NCBI GenBank assembly: GCA_964036315.1
Contig: OZ038480.1
Location: 11,437,703 to 11,501,702 of the forward strand
DNA length: 64,000 nucleotides
Source of the DNA: Acanthosepion esculentum
Taxonomy: Eukaryota; Mollusca; Cephalopoda; Sepiida; Sepiidae
Reading direction: 5' to 3'
Shown here piece by piece: positions 24,300 to 36,189 of the stretch. The notes under the pieces are model-generated. The model was given only the letters and a program-made list of their open reading frames with translations, ran no database searches and was not told the DNA's origin. Made by a program: the position numbers and the translations under genes. Each line of letters starts with the position of its first letter. Position 1 is the first letter of the stretch.

Positions 24300-24810
24300 A
24301 CTAAAAAGAGATTATTGCTACCAATTCTAAATTGAAGCTGATCAACCCCCAGTTTTCCAATCTGAACAGAGTTCAAAAACGTTTACGCGGACTTGTGGGT
24401 GATGAAATATTACAGCCTCTTTCACCACAGATGAAACTTCGCAAGACTATCGCTACTAGGATTGCTGTTGCCATAGCAAATATTCAGATAAGCTAGATTC
24501 CTTAATTCCACAAGTTCAAACCTTTATAGCCATGCCACGTAAACAGGGTCGAATTATCTCCATTCTCAAGAAATTTCCACACAGTTTCTTCCCGAGAACC
24601 GCCATTTTGTGGAAAGACTCCCGAGAAGGTGTTTCCCACCTCACTACAATATTCACTTTTTCAAGTACAGGGCCACTCGTTATCAGTTCTGAATATCCTT
24701 ATCATCGGCACTTACTTCCTCCTTATACGTCCATACAACAACCTAATGCAGTAACACTCTACCTTAAGAGGCTCTTGGGCCTTGTATTCGGTGAACATTT
24801 AGTAAAATAA
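24300..24810 (+). pseudogene. LINE (second family) RT C-terminus and 3' end
   Basis: Readings in different frames give VQKRLRGLVGDEILQPLSPQ, then SREPPFCGKTPEK or FPRTAILWKDSREGVS, then the 3' UTR aagaggctcttgggccttgt and gtgaaca. This is the longest copy of this family here. The frame breaks at least twice. Confidence 0.7.
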
Positions 24811-25339
24811 ATAAAAAGACAAGCTGCCTGTTTAAAATTAAATTATATTGAGTAAATCCAATTTGTGGCCGTAGTTGCTGCATGTCAACAGGATGTGTAG
24901 GCTGGAGTTTTTGTTATTAATCTAAAGATCGTGGATGTAAGCATTTAACAGGAATATACTTGTTTTATTAAGCGACCAACGTGACGAGTTAGCGTTTTAA
25001 AATGTGTTTTTGTAGATTTCAAAACGTCAAATCAATTTTAACATTTATTAATTTCTACTCTTATCTTTTCTGTCATCCGTAATCTGTCCAATTATGATCA
25101 GATTTCTCTATACTTGTGTGTTTGTTGATGTAAAACGGCAAGAACAGCACATTGTAGCATGATTTTTGATAGCGCAAGATCGTTATATACATAAAATGGG
25201 TTGTGATTATAGGAACAGAGTGTTCAGTATTGGGAATAAAGCGTTTATCGATATGGGCAGTAAAGGCATGGGAATTTAACACTGCAGGGTGACTGTCAGT
25301 TTCACGCTTCAGTACGATCTTCTGACCAAGAATCTATCT

Positions 25340-25637
25340 ATTTCCTTCTGTTCATATCTATCTATCTATCTATCTATCTATCTAATTCTGTTCATATATA
25401 TTTATTATCTGGTTGTATCTCTCTCTCTCTCTCTGACTATCTGACACTCTCTCTCCCCCTCTCTCTCTCTCTATCTAATTCTGTTAATATCTATCTATCT
25501 ATCTGGCTGTCTCTTTCTCTCTCTCTCTATCTATCTATGTTCATATCTATATCTAATTCTGTTCATATATATCTATCTCTATCCATATCTAATTCTGTTC
25601 ATATCTATCTATCTCTATCCATATCTAATTCTGTTCA

Positions 25638-25694
<57 letters not shown>

Positions 25695-26050
25695 GTCTAA
25701 TTCTGTTCATATCTATCTATTATCTGGTTGTCTCTCTGTCTCTCTCACTCTGTCTATCTGGCACTCTCTCTCCCTCTCTCTATCTATTTAATTCTGTTCA
25801 TATCTATCTATCTGGCTGTCTCTTTCTCTCTCTCTCTCTATGTTCATATCTATCCCTCTATATTCATATCTAATTCTGTTCATATCTATCTATCTATCTA
25901 TGTTCATATCTATCTATCTCTATCCATATCTAATTCTGTTCATATCTATCTATCTCTATCCATATCTAATTCTGTTCATATCTATCTATCTCTATCCATA
26001 TCTAATTCTGTTCATATCTATCTATCTCTATCCATATCTAATTCTGTTCA

Positions 26051-26104
<54 letters not shown>

Positions 26105-26195
26105 ATTCTGTTCATATCTCCCTATTTATCTGGCTCTCTCCCCACTCCCTCCCTATTTATCTATCTATTTATCTATCTATCTATCTAATGTCAGG
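25340..26195 (+). repeat. (TCTA)n array with a higher-order unit
   Basis: TCTA runs are interrupted by attctgttcatatctatc and ctatccatatctaattctg, the latter making a regular 36-bp unit repeated at 25900-26050. Some TCTC sections occur. LSIYLSIY peptides are artefacts. Confidence 0.92.
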
Positions 26196-26259
26196 CCACT
26201 CAAGAGAACTTTGATGGTAATTATAAGGTTGGAAGATTTAATTTTCTGTAGTATATGGT

Positions 26260-26535
26260 GAGATATTGTTGCCATATTTATCACAACGTTTCAGCCGTTG
26301 TACGCTCCGGTCTTCTTCAGGTGGCTGGAATGTCGAAATGAACCCTTTATTTCCTCAAGCACACATGGCACAGTGGATAAAGGCGTTAGTTAGATCCAGT
26401 GACAGGACCCAAAGTATGAGTTCAATACCTGGTTAAGGCAGTGGAGAACTTGGAGAGGGGAATTAACAGGAGATAAATGATAACTGACATCCATTAGACA
26501 TGGCACGTGGAACTAGAACAATCGTAGATGGAATT
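26260..26535 (+). mobile_element. SINE family C, truncated, with inverted tail at its 5' side
   Basis: A minus-oriented tail (cacaacgtttcagccgttgt, 26282-26301, ending caggtgg) is followed by the plus-oriented head tggcacagtggataaagg (A box, 26367) and gagttcaatacctgg (B box). The body runs to ggaactagaacaatcgtag; its own tail is missing. Confidence 0.7.
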
Positions 26536-26539
26536 ATGA

Positions 26540-27200
26540 CATGTACTTAAGCCACATAACTAGTGACCTATACTGTTTCCCAGTTACTATCATATGTGAT
26601 TCTTTAGTTGCCATTGTTAAGGGAAGCAATTGGATGTAAAAGATGTAAGGTTGGTAAGGCCGAGAGTTGATGGATTTGTTGGGTCAGTTGACTGAGGTCA
26701 CGATAGTGTGACATGGTAGGCCTGGAGTGTAATAGTGAAGCCGTCAAGGTGTTAGAGATCACTGTGGTGACACCGAGAGCCCGCTAGGATCAACAGCTGG
26801 CTTGTTTGACACCCACCCTCCGCATTCTGTGTGTGAAGAGTCGGGTGAAGTCAGGAATCACCCAATTTCGTTGATACATCACTGGAGATTATTTCAATAT
26901 CGACCTAGAAGTTTATAACTATTTAACAAGCTGGTTAAAGGTTATATGTACAAGACACCAGAGAGAATTGAACTGGTTATAATTATCTGTGAAATTAGCT
27001 GGTTAACTATTATTACATTGAGATATTTTGGATATAAAGCATTTAGTAAGACCTGAACTCGGTCTACTAAGAGTTCGTTTTTGAAATAAATTTGTTAACA
27101 TTACTCTATGGTAGGCGTCCGCTGTCTGAGAAGATTACATATGTGTTTGCAGACATAAATATTAGTGTCATTTGCTGGAGTGAAAGACAAGAATAAAAGT
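26540..27200. other. Unassigned stretch, possibly a solo LTR
   Basis: It has a GC-rich part with cgggtgaagtcaggaatc and a later poly(A)-type signal (aaataaatttg, near 27085). I see no clear TG...CA ends or target duplication, so an LTR is only a suggestion. 27200-28290 shows no feature. Confidence 0.2.
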
Positions 27201-28290
27201 TATCTAAAAAAATAATGTTTCCACTGTTTTTCTCTTCTTTCAGTTCTAAGATTTCAGCTGATAATGCCTGTATCCAGTGTCAGAACAAACAACATTTTTT
27301 ATTTTAAATTCCCATTCTTTATTTGCAGCGTGTGTTGGTCCAGGTGTGAAATATCCAGTCCCCAACTGACCTGCATTGAGAAAGTGTGGGGTACGACCTT
27401 GTAATTTTATCCCCATGGTTATCTCTGATAAAACTGCATAAAGTTCAATAAGTGTAATTCAGGGCAGTGACAAAAAGAAGACAATGGACTGATGAGATGT
27501 AAAAATTACATAATCTTCATAATGATTTAGTTATTTTTTGGCTAGAGAACAAGATAAAATAACGCTTGCCATCTGATAACACTTAAATACAAAGAGAAAG
27601 AAAGTGGGACAATTGTACCGACCCCCCTGGGAGGATGAAAACCTGTTGCAAATAGTAGTTAGAAATGTAAATAAATAATAAAGCATAGAAAATTTACACG
27701 GTTTCTTTACAAGGTGTTACCGATTTACCTTTTGTTCGGCTTGATGACAACACAAGAAAGTTTGAAATTTACGAAATCATTTTCCCTATCAAAGTTGGTA
27801 AACGCTTCCAGCACGAATTAATACTTTAAACTGAGAAAAATGATGTATACTAGTTTTAACTTGTGTAAAATTTCACGGTTTTGCTATTTTAAATTTCTGA
27901 TGAATCTTAATTCTTCAGATTAAAGATTGGTGAGCTCTACGACGATAAAATACCTGTAGAATTTCCCCTATCACATCGTTAAATATTTGATCTTAACAAC
28001 TTTAAGAAAATGTTGCAATAACAATCATAAATATGAATGTTGGTCGTTATTTTAAGAAGTAAGGGGGTACAAATGAAAAGATTTGAAGTTGACAACCTTT
28101 TCCATTTCACTGAAACAGACGTTAAACAAATCTATTTTTCTTTCTTTTTTTCACTGTGAGTAAGTAGAGTATCCGATATGTCTTTTGTCTTCCCACGCGA
28201 TTAAAAAAGAATAATCCTTTATTTATAAGATATTGGCAGGACGTAACGGTTGTGTGATTTAACGAAGAAAAGGACAAGCACAATTATTAT

Positions 28291-28622
28291 ACAGGTTGTC
28301 CATAAAGTTCGTGTGCACTTTAAAAAATTTATAACTTTATTTGTATTTGCGATAGAAATAATCTGTAAAAAATGTTATAAAGTTTAATGTACCTAGTTTT
28401 AAGTATAGCTAAAATAACTAATGTGATTTCAGGTATTACTGTAAATCAGTTGGCAAATGTTTTCCGTGAACTGCAAAATCGTATTACCCTTTGTAATGCT
28501 AATGACGGAGGACATGTGGAAACTTAAATAAAATTTCAATAAAACCTTAAAAAATATAGATTTACTTCTTTCTAATCCTTTTTACAAATTATTTCTATCG
28601 CAAATACAAATAAAGTTATAAT
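28291..28622 (+). mobile_element. Mariner-derived MITE, copy 1 (right end missing)
   Basis: The left end acaggttgtccataaagttc matches the complete copy at 38655-39024. In frame from 28402 to 28527 it encodes SIAKITNVISGITVNQLANV, then FRELQNRITLCNANDGGHVE and T-stop. This is the C-terminus of mariner-like transposases (family pattern ...RVWQELEYRIDVCRxTxGAHIE). The right inverted repeat stops at aaagttata. Confidence 0.8.
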
Positions 28623-28739
28623 TGGAAAGTATATTGGAAAAGTGATAATTCTCTAAGTGATAGTTAAATTCAGACAACCAATATATATATATATATATAT
28701 ATATAAATTTATCTATATAGATAGATATAGATATATATA

Positions 28740-28873
28740 CATGGTGTGCTCTTTAAAAAAATTATAACTTTTTTGCGATAGAAATAATTTGTAAAAAGGA
28801 TTAGAAAGAAGTAAATCCATATTTTTTAAAAAGTTTTATTGAAATTTTATTTAAGTTTCCACATGTCCTCCAT
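28740..28873 (-). mobile_element. Mariner-derived MITE fragment abutting the exon donor
   Basis: A half-element in the orientation of the 38655 copy (tttgcgatagaaataattt, ttccacatgtcctccat). It ends at about 28873, some 17 bp downstream of the donor GT at 28890-28889. Both this and copy 1 lie in the intron. Confidence 0.75.
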
Positions 28874-28890
28874 ATATATATATTTCTTAC

Positions 28891-29447
28891 CTCTAGCAGT
28901 GTGTCTGCTGCATCTTCATCTGTAACGTCTCCGCAAAATGGCCCAAGGCAGCTCCCTTTGGCCAGGGGAATCGTGCAGCAGACCTGCAACTCATCACCGG
29001 CACTCTTCACCAGACGCAGAATTTCGCATTTCGTTGACGTCACAGACGCAGCCGGCGGCATTGTGGCCACCGGATGTGGCGGCGGCGGTTGTGGCCGCGG
29101 CGGCGCCGCCGGTGGCGTTGTCAGGACGTCATTCTCCGTTTTCGGAGACGCTTCGAGGCAAGAGTTTCGCGACGATGTCCTTTCGCTCTTGACGTGAACG
29201 TGTTCGTAGTCGTTGAAGGTGCCGGAGTCATTTAGCGTCCCAGATTTGTTGAACGTTCTGGGCGGCGAATCTGCGGTTGGATCTGGAGAGGCAGACAGTG
29301 AAGCTACGTCGGGGTCCACGTCCATTTCCTCTGTAGAAGAACTGTGTGCAGGCATTGGAAGTATCTCTTCCTTCTTGATGCTGTCGATTTTCTTCGCTTC
29401 TAACTCATCTTCGAGTTCTTTATCAATGCTCTCGTCTCCTGGTAATC
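28891..29447 (-). CDS. Internal exon of a PR-domain protein gene, ZFPM/FOG-like (or PRDM)
   Basis: Open for 185 codons on the minus strand. The acceptor is a pyrimidine-rich run ending ttttgtcag (AG at 29449-29448) and the donor is GAG|gtaaga (GT at 28890-28889). The exon enters in phase 1 (two bases complete a codon) and leaves in phase 0. The product starts LPGDESIDKELEDELEAKK, an acidic lysine-rich stretch with two psi-KxE sumoylation-type motifs (IKKE, VKSE). A Ser/Thr/Asp-rich part follows with a small internal repeat (FNKSGTLNDSGTFNDYE), then a proline-rich linker (about residues 115-140), then CEILRLVKSAGDELQVCCTI followed by PLAKGSCLGPFCGDV. The last part matches the opening strands of PR domains (xGPFxG); FOG proteins carry a closely similar GTxWGPFxG. 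GC content is clearly above the flanks. FOG proteins are nuclear cofactors of GATA factors; that role is inferred from family only. The zinc fingers are not in this exon. PRDM is the main alternative. Exon confidence is high, family naming moderate. Confidence 0.8.
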
Positions 29448-30612
29448 CTGACAAAATAAACAAACAAACAAATAAATAATAATGTCAACATTATTATTGT
29501 AAAGACAGATAATAATCTAAATGACAAAAAAACGAAATTATTATTTTCCTTTTATAATAGAAGTTTTAATTTAAGTGAATAAATTAAATTTAATATTCCC
29601 AATAAGTAAAGTACTTTGATATATTTGAAACTGTATCTAAATTGATTAAAATCTTTTTTCTTTTTATCAGTAAAATCTATAAATCCGTTCATATTGACAG
29701 ACTTGTGAACACAAAATAATCCAAAATGTTATTTGAGGAAAATTAACGGATTTAAAGTTAAATTAATCTGAACTAAAACAAAGTATTTTCTTAACCTGGA
29801 GGGTTGTTTTTTTTCTGATGTGTTGAGTGATTTATTGACAGTCTATTTTGAAAATTTTAAGCAAAGTGGACATACTGAGAAAAATTACTTGACGAATACA
29901 ATGTGAACGCCGTTTTGTAATAGATATTTTATTTTTATCTACCCCATAATCTTAAAAATTTAAGAAATCATCTTGAACAATCTAATATTTATTATTTATT
30001 TTATACGAAACATTTGTTGAGAAAATGTTAGAAAATTACCAATCTCTGATAATGACGTGTATGGACATCCGCATTTACAAACATCAACACATTTATACAC
30101 GCACAAAAAAAAAAAAAGAAAAATTCAAAATTATTTTTAAAATACTGGGGATCATCGAATTACAGTAAAAGTTTCCATTTAAGAATAGTAAATACAATTT
30201 TAATTTAATAATTTATTTTAATAGCAATATTACTTGGTTGCTACAGATTAATATAGTTTATTTAAAGATTTAAAAGATTTATCGAAACTTTTTTTTTTAG
30301 ACATTAGTGTCCAAAATATATTTTATTCATAAAAACAATTAAAAGTTTTTCTAATTAAAAAAGGAAACACTTTTATTTCATTTTTTTATTTAAAAAAATA
30401 ATTAAATAATAAAAATAAATAATATCACAATATTTAGGAAGTCCGTCCCATAAACAAATTCGCAAGTGTAAAGAATTTCATCCTCACCAGGTGTCCTAAT
30501 ACTGTAATTGTATTCCAGTCTCAGCTAGAATTACTAAATAACTATACACTCCACCGTGGAGCAAAGGTTAATGAGCTTATCTCGCAGACCGCTGTTACTG
30601 TAGTGAGTTCAA
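29448..30612. other. AT-rich intron sequence, nothing recognised
   Basis: Upstream of the 28891-29447 exon on the minus strand. It is very AT-rich with A and T homopolymers. I did not find the preceding exon, which must end in phase 1. Confidence 0.5.
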
Positions 30613-30776
30613 AAAATTCTAAAATTCCCAGCAAACCTCTGTCGTGCGCATGTGCAGTTGTGCCAACATAACAAATTTAGTCCGATGGAGTCCTGAAGGA
30701 CGAAAGGCGCCACAAATAAACTTTGTCAGACAATTTCCCCAATATTGTTCTTGATATATGAAAATATATATCGTTA

Positions 30777-30780
<4 letters not shown>
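30613..30780 (+). mobile_element. Penelope-like element 3' UTR fragment
   Basis: attcccagcaaacctc, gcgcatgtgcagttg and ccccaatattgttcttgata match, in order, the complement of 35065-34920, which lies just 3' of a PLE coding end. It contains cgatgg agtcc tgaa ggac gaaagg (30683-30707), which closely resembles a hammerhead core. Confidence 0.6.
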
Positions 30781-30846
<66 letters not shown>

Positions 30847-31214
30847 AAACCTAATGAGCCAGACAAACCTACCAAGGTTTCACTTAGGGAGATTGTCAGG
30901 GTCAGCTGGCTAAAGAGGCAAAAGAAAACGGCGTATATATAGGCGACAACCAAGACGACACCACGTGACCAAAGAAAAAAGAAAAAGAAAAGAAAAGGCG
31001 ACAAAAAGGAGGATGGGGTATAAATTTATTTAAATAACCAAAAGGGTAGGGGATATATATGGTTTCGCCTTTTCTTTTCTTTTTCTTTGGTCACGTGGTG
31101 TCGTCTTGGTTGTCGCCTATATATACGCCGTTTTTTGTTCCTCTTTAGCCAGCTGACCCTGACGATTTGCCTAAGTGAAACCTTGCTAGGTTTGTCTGGC
31201 TCATTAGGTTTGAC
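30780..31214. repeat. Long palindrome (arms about 155 bp) next to (TA)n
   Basis: (TA)n at 30780-30843. The left arm 30844-31000 starts gtcaaacctaatgagccaga; the right arm 31064-31214 ends tctggctcattaggtttgac. Arms differ at only a few positions. The spacer of about 60 bp holds ttatttaaataacc. Confidence 0.9.
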
Positions 31215-31367
31215 TAGGTATGCTCTACGTTTGTATTGAGCTCTTTAGTTAGTTGTTTACTCGTATCGGGTTTTTTTCTTTGGGCCTTGAACCTGTATCT
31301 GTACGATTATTTTCGACAGACTTTCATGTTCCTGGCTCTTTCTTTTTTCAAACCTTTTTTTCCCTGT

Positions 31368-31369
<2 letters not shown>

Positions 31370-31437
<68 letters not shown>

Positions 31438-31524
31438 CTGATGATTGCGTTTTGCAGGAAACAGACTGTAACCACAGGGTGTTGATTTCAATCTCCATAT
31501 ATATATATATATATATATATATAT
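31370..31524. repeat. (TA)n tracts
   Basis: TA runs at 31370-31434 and 31497-31524. 31525-32430 contains no family I can name; a stretch at 31860-32300 has short coding-like frames but no domain. Confidence 0.9.
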
Positions 31525-32574
31525 CGCAGATAATACTGGAAGTTCTTAATGTTGGTAACTTGATATCTGAAAGACATGACTAAAATCGAAGTTTGCTGTA
31601 CGCAGGTTTGGCAACCATCTTACAAAGAATTGATGAGTGAAAAGAGATATTTTTTCTTTTTAGATCATGTTAGTTGCAAATGTAAGAATGTAAAAAAAAA
31701 TTGTTTATTCTCTCTTTTCTGGCATTCAAAAACATCTTAGGATGACTTGCTAGGCAAAAAACAAAAACGAAAAAAAAAAACGAAAAAAACAAAATGGCCG
31801 CTGCAGAATAATAGACAAGATAAATGAAGACAACCTAAAGATCACATCAGAAAGAGGTCTTCGTTATGCAGAACTTTATCGAGCAGAAATATCAGGAATT
31901 ATTTTTAAAGATAGCAGAAAGCCAGATTGATTTCGTAGGTGTGATTGCATGAATAATGCAGTCAAGACTTCTAAAAGTCTGGGCGGTTTTGTAAGTGATA
32001 AGAGGCCGCAGTAGTATGTGTAGTCAATGCAATATTCATGAGGGAAGTAGTTATGTTGGTACGGTCAGATGGCAGTTTGACCACAGAACTTTATAATACC
32101 GCTAAGAGATTCTGAATAAAATTTACAAGTTATGTAGACATTGATTAGCTTCCGGTCGAAAGATAGGAAACGATAAAATTGCAGATACAACTAAATACTT
32201 TCACGTATTCAGAAAGGAAAGAGATATTAAGCAATGTCGACGATTATTGTTAGTTTTTTCTTTACTGGTCAAATGTGAATTTGTATTAAAACTCTTTTCA
32301 AACAAATCATGTTGTAGACAAGTCTACATTTTCAACGGGTTTAATTTATAAGGAGCAAATCTCTTAATATTTCAAAATGAGATTTCTGAGGCCATTGAAT
32401 CTGGTCAAAAGCCATTAGGTGTTATGATGTTTCCCAATGAATATATCAAGTAATCATTTATTGCTCGCTCGTTTTGATTGAGTCCACGTACACACTGCCA
32501 GGGTTTGAGCTCACAATTTTTACATCCCCAAATTCACGAGCCAAATCTCGACTGTTATCCTTGAAGGCTACCCG

Positions 32575-32680
32575 GGTCGACAAATATTTGATGAAGGTGG
32601 GCTCAACGGCTGAAACGTTGTGAATATGGCAATGAAGATGAGGATAACAGTCCGAATAATGTAAATAATGCAAGCTTTCC
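32575..32680 (+). mobile_element. SINE family C tail fragment
   Basis: ttgatgaaggtgggctcaac, ggctgaaacgttgtgaatat and gatgaggataacagtccgaa match the tails at 24083 and 55763. From 32700 to 33940 nothing was recognised. Confidence 0.65.
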
Positions 32681-33944
32681 CTATTTATTTTTTAGATTTT
32701 TCCTTTTTCCTTTTCCACAACAAAAGTTTGCGGTTGGTCCTTAGTCACTCAAATAACAAGAAAATAATACAAGAATATTTTAAATATGTTCTACCGGAAA
32801 AGAAAAAACAAAAACAAAAAAAACGGCGAATCGAGGGAATTCTTAGCGAATAATTTTTACATATGTTCTTCAGAAAAATACGCGAATATTCGGGAAAACC
32901 GCGAATAACAAGAAATGTTTTAAAGAAAAATCCGCGAATGTGTGAAACCGCGAATGCTGAAACGCGAATAAGCGGGGTTTCACTATAGTTTTTTTTTAGA
33001 TGTGTATCTATAAACAAGATTTGGGGGTAAAGGTCTGTAAAAAGCGAAAATATTTGTAATACTTGATAATAGAATAGTTTGCCTTAACTCGAATACTGTA
33101 CGTAATGTTCAAGGTGAAGAATTATTTCGTTACACTGGCAATATAATAACATTTCATATATAGACTAATTAAAAGAATTAGAATATATTTCTTTTTTTTC
33201 TTAATGAACAAGTTAAGGTATTAAAATCAGGTGTGAATATTGCTGGCATTGAATTGGAACAAATTCAAATAAACAAGCCTTATTTATGCAGTGTATAAAT
33301 GAGAAAGAAAATGTTCTTTGATTTCAGGAAATCATAGAAGTTCATTTCTATACTTAAAAAAATGTGATCATCTTGACGGAAGTGAATTGTTTGGTTGATT
33401 AAATGAGAAAGAGAGAGTTGGGGAAAAGAAAACAAATGAACATATCTCTATGTGTTGTGCCAATCGAAAGGTTTATCCCTAGAAAACTGATCTGAAAAAT
33501 CTCCCCTTGAAGTCATAAAATCATGAAAATACGTTTTTTTTCCCAGGAGTCGCACATCAGCCAAGCAACCTTTTCTTTCCGATCTGTTTAGTGCAAAGAT
33601 CGCGTTTTCATCTCTGCACCAAACATACCAGCAGACAAGAGAAGAATCCTTATAGAAACGCGTTAAAAGTCGTAGATAATGGTAGATCTGTAAGGGAAGA
33701 AGCAGAATGCTTATCAGACAGCATTTATTCTTTCCAAGAGGATAGGCACATTCCTCGATAGCATCGTTTGCCGCTCATTTGATAGCGGTAACAAAAAATG
33801 TTATGTGAATCGTTACTGATAGAAGCAAAAGTTGACGTTTGTCATCTTGCTTCATTCAATCTGACATTAGGCACATTTAGACTGATAAAGATAGGAATAT
33901 ATACAAGATATTTACTAATAACCATATCATAACTTTCTACATAT

Positions 33945-34138
33945 ATATATATATGTGTATGTGTGTGTGTGTATATGTGTGTGCGCGCGCGTGTGTGTGT
34001 GAGCGTGTGTGTAATGTATGTGGCGTTAAATGCAGATAAAGATGTAGCTGAAGATATCTGTATTTGTAAATACACATGTACATTTATGTATATATGTTTA
34101 CTCTTACATTGGCTTAAACTCGCATGCATCAAACTTTG

Positions 34139-34195
<57 letters not shown>

Positions 34196-34274
34196 CCTTC
34201 CATATCTATCTATCTATCTCCTTCCATATCTATCTATCTATCTATCTACTTCCATATCTATCTATCTACTTCCA

Positions 34275-34324
<50 letters not shown>

Positions 34325-34330
34325 CTTCCA

Positions 34331-34364
<34 letters not shown>

Positions 34365-34370
34365 CTTCCA

Positions 34371-34428
<58 letters not shown>

Positions 34429-34454
34429 CTTCCATATCTATCTATCTACTTCCA

Positions 34455-34516
<62 letters not shown>

Positions 34517-34542
34517 CTTCCATATCTATCTATCTCCTTCCA

Positions 34543-34611
<69 letters not shown>
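33945..34611. repeat. (TG)n and (TCTA)n arrays
   Basis: TA/TG run at 33945-34012. The TCTA array at 34139-34611 is punctuated at irregular intervals by cttccatatctat. SIYLSIYL readings are artefacts. Confidence 0.92.
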
Positions 34612-34800
34612 CAATTTCTTATCTACCTATAATGCTATATATCTTATAATATACGTGTATGTATCTGTTCGCAAATATACTTGTAGATAGATGTGATTAC
34701 ATACATGATATTATGATATAGCGAAATATAATTTTGTATAATTTTATATATTAACAAAGAGTATTTAGAAAACGTGTCACTAGAAATTTTCCAGTTTGTC

Positions 34801-34805
<5 letters not shown>

Positions 34806-34873
<68 letters not shown>

Positions 34874-34903
34874 GCGCGCGTGTGCGTGTGCGTGTGTGTG
34901 TGT
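34806..34903. repeat. (TA)n then (TG)n microsatellite
   Basis: TA at 34806-34857 and a TG/CG-rich run to 34903, a possible Z-DNA-forming stretch. Confidence 0.9.
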
Positions 34904-34919
34904 ATGAGATAACGATATA

Positions 34920-35605
34920 TATTGTTATATATCAAGAACAATATTGGGGAAAAATGTATGACAGTGTAAAAAGTTTTCTTGTGGGTAAATTGGTTATGTT
35001 GGTTCGACTACACATGCGCATAAACGAGGCCTGCTGGGAATTTTGAATTTAATTTTTTTTTAACCTAGCCGATTTCATTTAGATTCTCTTTCTTTTTCTT
35101 TCCACCCCATTTGTTATTAGAAATCGCACACTGTCATAATAGAAGATCTGCCAGGAATGGTGAAATGTTTTAAGAGCCTTGGGCGCAAATTTACTGTTGA
35201 TGAACTCGCAATCAAGGCACTCTCTAGACATTTACATGGTAGTGAATTATTTTCTCCTTTGATGAGAGTAGCATTTTTATGTCTAAATTGTGAGCAGTCT
35301 CGTTACAGTGGGCAACCAACGCATTTGATGTATTGTTTTGTAAAATGTCCCTTTTGTGTTCACATAATCTTTTATTTAGATTCCTAAAGGTTTCTCCTAC
35401 GTATTTTTGTAACATTTATTACAGGCGATCGTGTAAATTCTTCCTTCAAGTGTTATCTTATTGTTTTGTTTAGTATTGACTAATAATTTTATTGTTTTAG
35501 ATGTAGTAGTAACAAATTTTATGTTGAGTTTAGATAGATTCTTTACAATTGTAGATGTGATAGAATTAGTTGGTAGGACAATATATTTTTTATCATTCAT
35601 TTTGT
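34920..35605 (-). pseudogene. Penelope-like element: GIY-YIG domain and 3' UTR, frameshifted
   Basis: The minus strand first reads KKYIVLPTNSITSTIVKNLS and later GRIYTIACNKCYK. After a frameshift near 35400 it continues KYVGETFRNLNKRLCEHKRD, then NALVAHCNETAHNLDIKMLL, and after a second shift LESALIASSSTVNLRPRLLK to a stop near 35119. The GIY...YVGET...R...H series is the GIY-YIG endonuclease layout found at the C-terminus of Penelope-like retroelements. A 3' UTR shared with 30613-30780 follows. Two frameshifts make it inactive. Confidence 0.8.
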
Positions 35606-35689
35606 TTGTCAGAAGGTGCCGTTTTTTCTATTTTGTAATGTTTTATGGACCTTTTGTATCGCCTCTGGGTGTACACTTCTATTTTCAAT

Positions 35690-35775
35690 GTCCACTTTTA
35701 TATTTATATACGTTCTACCCCTGATATTGAGAACTTCAGCCCATAAATATAGCAACCCTAAAAACTATATTTTAT
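35690..35775 (-). repeat. Dispersed family E fragment
   Basis: tgtccacttttatatttata, ctgatattgagaac and ataaatatagc are the complement of the unit at 38455-38550. Confidence 0.55.
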
Positions 35776-35935
35776 TATATATATATATATATATATATAG
35801 AAGATAGTGATAGTCTATTTCAAGCCGTGCGTAAGCGGCTATCATCAGGTTCTAAGACTTAGGGGCTGATGATAGGCGCGTACAGACGGCTTGAAATAGA
35901 CTTCTTCTATGTTGTGGTAATTTTTTTTTTTACTG

Positions 35936-35936
<1 letters not shown>
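35776..35936. repeat. TA-flanked palindrome carrying the hairpin module
   Basis: agtctatttcaagccgt (35813) pairs with acggcttgaaatagact (35885-35901), and ctatcatcag pairs with ctgatgatag. The minus arm (35848-35818) reads ctgatga t agccg cttacgca cggct t gaaa. Confidence 0.8.
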
Positions 35937-35981
<45 letters not shown>

Positions 35982-36189
35982 ATTCAATGAAAAAAGAGAA
36001 CTTTAAGGGTCCATTAGTTATAATTTATTTTCCCCAGGGAATTTCTTTTTCCCTGGCTCATCAGACCACACTTCCAAGGTTTTTTTTCACCCTTGGAAGT
36101 GTGGTCTGATGAGCCAGGGAAAAAGAAATTCCCTGGGGAAAATAAATTATAACTAATAGGACCCTTAAAGTTCTCTTTTTTCATTGAAT

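Larger units (their letters stand above)
15268..28890 (-). other. Intron of the PR-domain gene (about 13.6 kb)
   Basis: Bounded by the donor at 28890 and the acceptor at 15268. It is AT-rich and filled with TA microsatellites, a Penelope-like fragment, tRNA-derived SINEs, a LINE fragment, a TCTA array and mariner MITEs. No further exon was recognised inside it. The stretches 16200-17460, 18705-19390, 21795-22320 and 27200-28290 hold nothing I can name. Confidence 0.65.

Noticed and set aside
26540..27200. Solo LTR
   Set aside because: A poly(A)-type signal alone is not enough; no terminal TG...CA pair or target duplication was found.
28901..29192. Plus-strand frames opposite the large exon
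   Set aside because: They are antisense shadows of a GC-rich coding exon with splice sites on the minus strand.
33963..34690. Long open frames of SIYLSIYL type across TCTA arrays (also 25537-26214 and 61587-62279)
   Set aside because: A tetranucleotide repeat is open in several frames at once; no start context, no domain and no splice signals.
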